A stretch of DNA of 7,579 nt from JBNKDD01 sp050288085 (GTDB lineage Bacteria > Chloroflexota > Anaerolineae > Aggregatilineales > UBA3940). Made by a program: the position numbers and the translations under genes. Positions 6,001 through 7,579 of this stretch are shown in pieces. The DNA lies in assembly GCA_050288085.1 (NCBI GenBank), contig JBNKDD010000282.1, forward strand, positions 1-7,579. The letters are read 5' to 3'. The stretch's first letter is position 1, and every line of letters starts with the position of its first letter. A model generated the notes under the pieces. That model saw only the letters and a program-made list of their open reading frames with translations. It had not been told where the DNA came from and did no database searches.

Positions 6001-6027
6001 TCCACTAATTTCACGAATTACTCGAAT
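6001..6027. repeat. Three tandem 9-bp repeats (ATTCGTGNA-like)
   Basis: Read on the minus strand, ATTCGAGTA, ATTCGTGAA and ATTAGTGGA follow one another without spacers at 6027-6001. They lie upstream of the trpS promoter and just before repeat copy A. Function is unknown. Confidence 0.5.
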
Positions 6028-6051
6028 TTTTTGTCTTTCAATTGGTGCAAT

Positions 6052-6176
6052 TAAGTGGAACAAGATAATGGTTTTGAATAAAAACCTCAAAACCTTACTT
6101 GTTCCGAGTAAATAGCTAAAACTATTTACTATACAGTTGGGCCACTTATTTAAAACTTAATGTCTGGCCCAACTTA
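6052..6176. repeat. Structured repeat element, copy A (125 bp)
   Basis: The element starts TAAGTGGAACAAG and ends CCCAACTTA, as does copy B at 7189-7306. Hairpin 1: GGAACAAG (6057-6064) pairs with CTTGTTCC (6098-6105), interrupted by a bulged A, then TAA/TTA, a bulged T and GGTTTTG/CAAAACC (6070-6076 with 6088-6094). Hairpin 2, unique to this copy: AGTAAATAG/CTATTTACT (6107-6115 with 6122-6130). Hairpin 3: AGTTGGGCCA/TGGCCCAACT (6135-6144 with 6165-6174). No ORF is present. The outermost five bases (TAAGT...ACTTA) are inverted repeats. Bulged end hairpins with no coding capacity would suit a non-autonomous IS200/IS605-like or other miniature element; a structured RNA is the alternative. Confidence 0.85.
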
Positions 6177-6577
6177 GTGGATAAAAAGAGTCAGGCTCCA
6201 AACGCTATTTGGAGAATGATAAAGCCCTCGGAAAAAAAGTAGGGAAAGATGCATCAATCGGTGCTGCGACTCTCTGGACATGATTGAGCTTGCCTATTAT
6301 GGTTCTTTAGCTCCCTGCCGTATTGTTGATGAGTGTCATATTATGATTACACATGAGTGGTATTTCAAATTGCCAGGTTTGCCGGAATTTCGTCGAAGGT
6401 TGTGGGCTTTCACCTGCCCCGTTTTTATTCTAGCCGTGATGAGCCTGTACACCGATTCCATTCACAATATTGCTCCGGGTGTGGTTGAGACCTATACTTT
6501 TTCTGTCTTACCCCTGTTATGTTTGAATCCTATAACCCGCGATACTATTTCATAACTATTTCATAATGGCTTTTTCA
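6177..6577. other. Gene-poor stretch, no supported coding region
   Basis: This stretch holds a small hairpin CTCCAAA-CGCTA-TTTGGAG at 6196-6214. An open frame of 91 codons (6280-6555, plus) has one possible hydrophobic segment, no ribosome site and no recognisable family. It could be a remnant or chance ORF; I do not call it a gene. Nothing else convincing was seen on either strand. Confidence 0.5.
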
Positions 6578-6612
6578 TTGACTATTCCTATGCCGCTAAT
6601 GTAACATGTTAC
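6578..6612 (+). promoter_or_regulatory. Promoter with palindromic operator candidate for the 6725 lipoprotein
   Basis: TTGACT (6578-6583) and TAACAT (6602-6607) are 18 bp apart, predicting a start near 6614 and a leader of about 110 nt. The perfect 12-bp palindrome GTAACATGTTAC (6601-6612) covers the -10, a suitable place for a repressor to bind. The -10 match is only four of six. Confidence 0.4.
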
Positions 6613-6640
6613 TATGTTCCGTTTGGGCGGGAGAAATCGT

Positions 6641-6700
6641 AAGGAAGCCTGTAACTGTATGTAGGTCTCCTTTGCCTCTAGTCCCATACATTGTTTTTTT
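6641..6700 (+). promoter_or_regulatory. Attenuator-like leader: alternative hairpins before the lipoprotein gene
   Basis: TGTATG (6656-6661) can pair with CATACA (6685-6690), followed by TTGTTTTTTTT, which looks like a terminator with a long loop. Alternatively AAGGAAGCC (6641-6649) can pair with GGTCTCCTT (6664-6672, one mismatch and one wobble), trapping TGTATG in its loop, so the two folds exclude each other. This is a candidate attenuator; no known riboswitch class was recognised. Confidence 0.35.
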
Positions 6701-6724
6701 TCATCACGAAAGGGAATATAGATA

Positions 6725-7186
6725 ATGTCTAAGCGTCTTTCAACTCTGCTCATATTCATCCTGGTACTCTTCATCGTTGGTTGTAGTGGCGGTGGAGGTG
6801 AGGGCGACGAGCTGGCTGGAGCCGTTGGTTTAGAGGGCGGCAGCTTTAATCAGCCAGATGACTTTGAGTACTCTATTATCAGAGCTTTGAATGATCGGGA
6901 TGCGGACAGCCTGGAATTCTTTATGCGGGGGCAGGATTTCATGATTGAAGGCACAATGTCAGCATCAGAAGCAGCGGATTTTATTGTCGATAACCTCTTA
7001 CCAGATGGTGTGACTATTAAATCCCAGGGCACGATACCTGCCAATGATTACCCTCAGTTTAATTTAGATCCGGATGCCAGTTTGATCTATACAACCGGTT
7101 GGGATGGTGATGGAGAAGCCTTTCTCGTTCTTGAACCTCATCCCGAAAATGGGGTCTATTGGTCCCGGCTTATTCTGAATCCTTAG
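6725..7186 (+). CDS. Small lipoprotein of unknown function (153 aa)
   Basis: Residues 1-20 are a lipoprotein signal: MSKR, a hydrophobic core and the lipobox IVGC with Cys20. A Gly/Glu-rich spacer (21-40) follows. The mature domain begins around 46 with YSIIRALNDRDADSLEFFM and ends with a Trp-containing strand-rich part (TTGWDGDGEAFLVLE, then VYWSRLILNP). The order of a helix with RD-x-x-x-L, a segment with SASEAADFIVDNLLPDG, then GWDGDGEAFL...YWS recalls small NTF2-like-sized secreted domains I have seen repeatedly in Chloroflexota; this is unverified memory. AAAGGG at 6709-6714 is 10 bases before the ATG. The gene sits alone, bracketed by two copies of a structured repeat, with its own promoter candidate, attenuator-like leader and terminator at 7338. 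Gene call firm; function unknown. Confidence 0.88.
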   Translation: MSKRLSTLLIFILVLFIVGCSGGGGEGDELAGAVGLEGGSFNQPDDFEYSIIRALNDRDADSLEFFMRGQDFMIEGTMSASEAADFIVDNLLPDGVTIKSQGTIPANDYPQFNLDPDASLIYTTGWDGDGEAFLVLEPHPENGVYWSRLILNP

Positions 7187-7188
7187 CC

Positions 7189-7306
7189 TAAGTGGAACAA
7201 GATAATGGTTTTTCGAAAACCGAAGGTTTTCGAAAAACCTCAAAACCTTACTTGTTCCGTATACAGTTGGGCCATTTGATTTAAAGTTAATGTCTGACCC
7301 AACTTA
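7189..7306. repeat. Structured repeat element, copy B (118 bp)
   Basis: Same orientation as copy A; it begins two bases after the lipoprotein stop codon, so it lies in the 3' untranslated region. Hairpin 1 has the same GGAACAAG/CTTGTTCC outer arms (7194-7201 with 7251-7258), but its inner arm is a longer palindrome: 15 bases at 7207-7221 pair with 7225-7239 around a GAA loop. Hairpin 2 of copy A is absent. Hairpin 3 is AGTTGGGCCA (7265-7274) with TGACCCAACT (7295-7304), one mismatch on the plus strand that becomes a G-T wobble on the minus strand. Outside the arm differences, about six substitutions separate the two copies over roughly 102 bp. Confidence 0.85.
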
Positions 7307-7337
7307 ATATGACTTTCTAGCTAAAGCCAGCTGCCAT

Positions 7338-7368
7338 TCCCCCATAGACTCGCTATGGGGGATTTTTT
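7338..7368 (+). terminator. Strong intrinsic terminator after the lipoprotein and repeat B
   Basis: TCCCCCATAG (7338-7347) pairs perfectly with CTATGGGGGA (7353-7362) around ACTCG, followed by six T. It ends the 6725 transcription unit after copy B, so copy B should be part of the mRNA. Confidence 0.92.
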
Positions 7369-7396
7369 ATTGGCAAGATGACGAGGTTTCAGGCCA

Positions 7397-7426
7397 GGAA
7401 ACTCATGGAAACTCATGGGAACTTTC
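7397..7426. repeat. Tandem 10-bp repeats upstream of the last gene
   Basis: GGAAACTCAT at 7397-7406 is repeated exactly at 7407-7416, followed by a degenerate third unit GGGAACTTTC. The 10-bp period places the units on the same DNA face. A regulatory site for the 7491 gene is possible. Confidence 0.5.
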
Positions 7427-7490
7427 AACGCAGACCTGACGTTATATGGATGTGGGTAAATCAACTAACGTTAAGAAAGGTCTTGAAGAT

Positions 7491-7579
7491 ATGTCGAAGA
7501 TTCATCAAAGTGTGTTGATTGGCGTGGGGATGTTATTGGTAGCACAGATTGCGTGTTCCGCGCCGCAGCCGTCCAAAGC
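7491..7579 (+). CDS. Lipoprotein, N-terminal fragment (gene continues beyond window)
   Basis: The ATG at 7491 is preceded by GAAAGG (7475-7480) at about 10 bases. The 29 visible residues form a lipoprotein-type signal: MSKIHQS, a hydrophobic core, then AQIAC with Cys22 and a SAPQPSK start of the mature part. The -3 position is Gln rather than the usual Leu/Val/Ile, so the lipobox is slightly atypical. Nothing more can be said of the function. It follows a strong terminator, so it is probably an independent unit. Confidence 0.65.
   Translation, partial: MSKIHQSVLIGVGMLLVAQIACSAPQPSK

Noticed and set aside
6269..6280. GACTCTCTGGAC, identical to 12 bases of the T-box Stem I (5851-5862)
   Set aside because: The surrounding bases show no other T-box element (no GGTGTGAA arm, specifier or AGGGTGGCACC), and a 12-mer match in a window this size is expected by chance.
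6280..6555. 91-codon plus-strand ORF
   Set aside because: No ribosome site, no recognisable domain, and composition unlike the neighbouring genes. It could be a remnant, but I cannot support it as a gene.
6052..7306. CRISPR array or phage attachment sites formed by the two repeats
   Set aside because: There are only two long copies about 1 kb apart with a gene between them, no spacers, no cas genes, no integrase and no tRNA.

Overview
The window looks like part of a bacterial chromosome, most plausibly Chloroflexota (Anaerolineae-like). This assignment is inference. It rests on a complete T-box leader outside an obviously Firmicute context, a TrpB2-type tryptophan synthase beta chain, several Sec/lipobox lipoproteins, and C-rich palindromes of a kind I associate with that phylum. 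No tRNA, rRNA, CRISPR array, transposase or phage gene was seen.

Layout. (1) 1-460, minus: the N-terminal part of a repeat-containing lipoprotein that runs off the left edge. (2) 461-655: a divergent regulatory region with a good minus-strand promoter and a direct-repeat box. (3) 656-2604, plus: two overlapping genes for polytopic membrane proteins that are paralogous in their C-terminal halves; the first looks like an ABC-2-type permease. (4) 2605-2748: convergent intergenic region with two strong palindromes. (5) 5948 down to 2749, minus: a tryptophan unit made of a sigma70-type promoter, a T-box riboswitch with a UGG (Trp) specifier, trpS, then trpB2. (6) 5949-6720: a long AT-richer stretch with no convincing gene. 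It carries 9-bp tandem repeats, the first copy of a structured repeat element, and a promoter plus attenuator-like leader. (7) 6725-7186, plus: a small lipoprotein gene. The second copy of the structured repeat starts two bases after its stop codon, and a textbook terminator follows. (8) 7491-7579, plus: the start of another lipoprotein gene that runs off the right edge.

How it works together. The best-supported regulatory story is that uncharged tRNA-Trp is read by the T-box, which controls tryptophanyl-tRNA synthetase and possibly, by read-through, the indole-using TrpB2. The leader carries three terminator-like hairpins rather than one. The most novel-looking item is the pair of repeat elements (6052-6176 and 7189-7306) that bracket the small lipoprotein gene. 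They share a core of about 102 bp of paired arms and differ mainly by gain or extension of whole hairpin arms, as expected for a non-autonomous, hairpin-ended mobile element or a structured RNA family.
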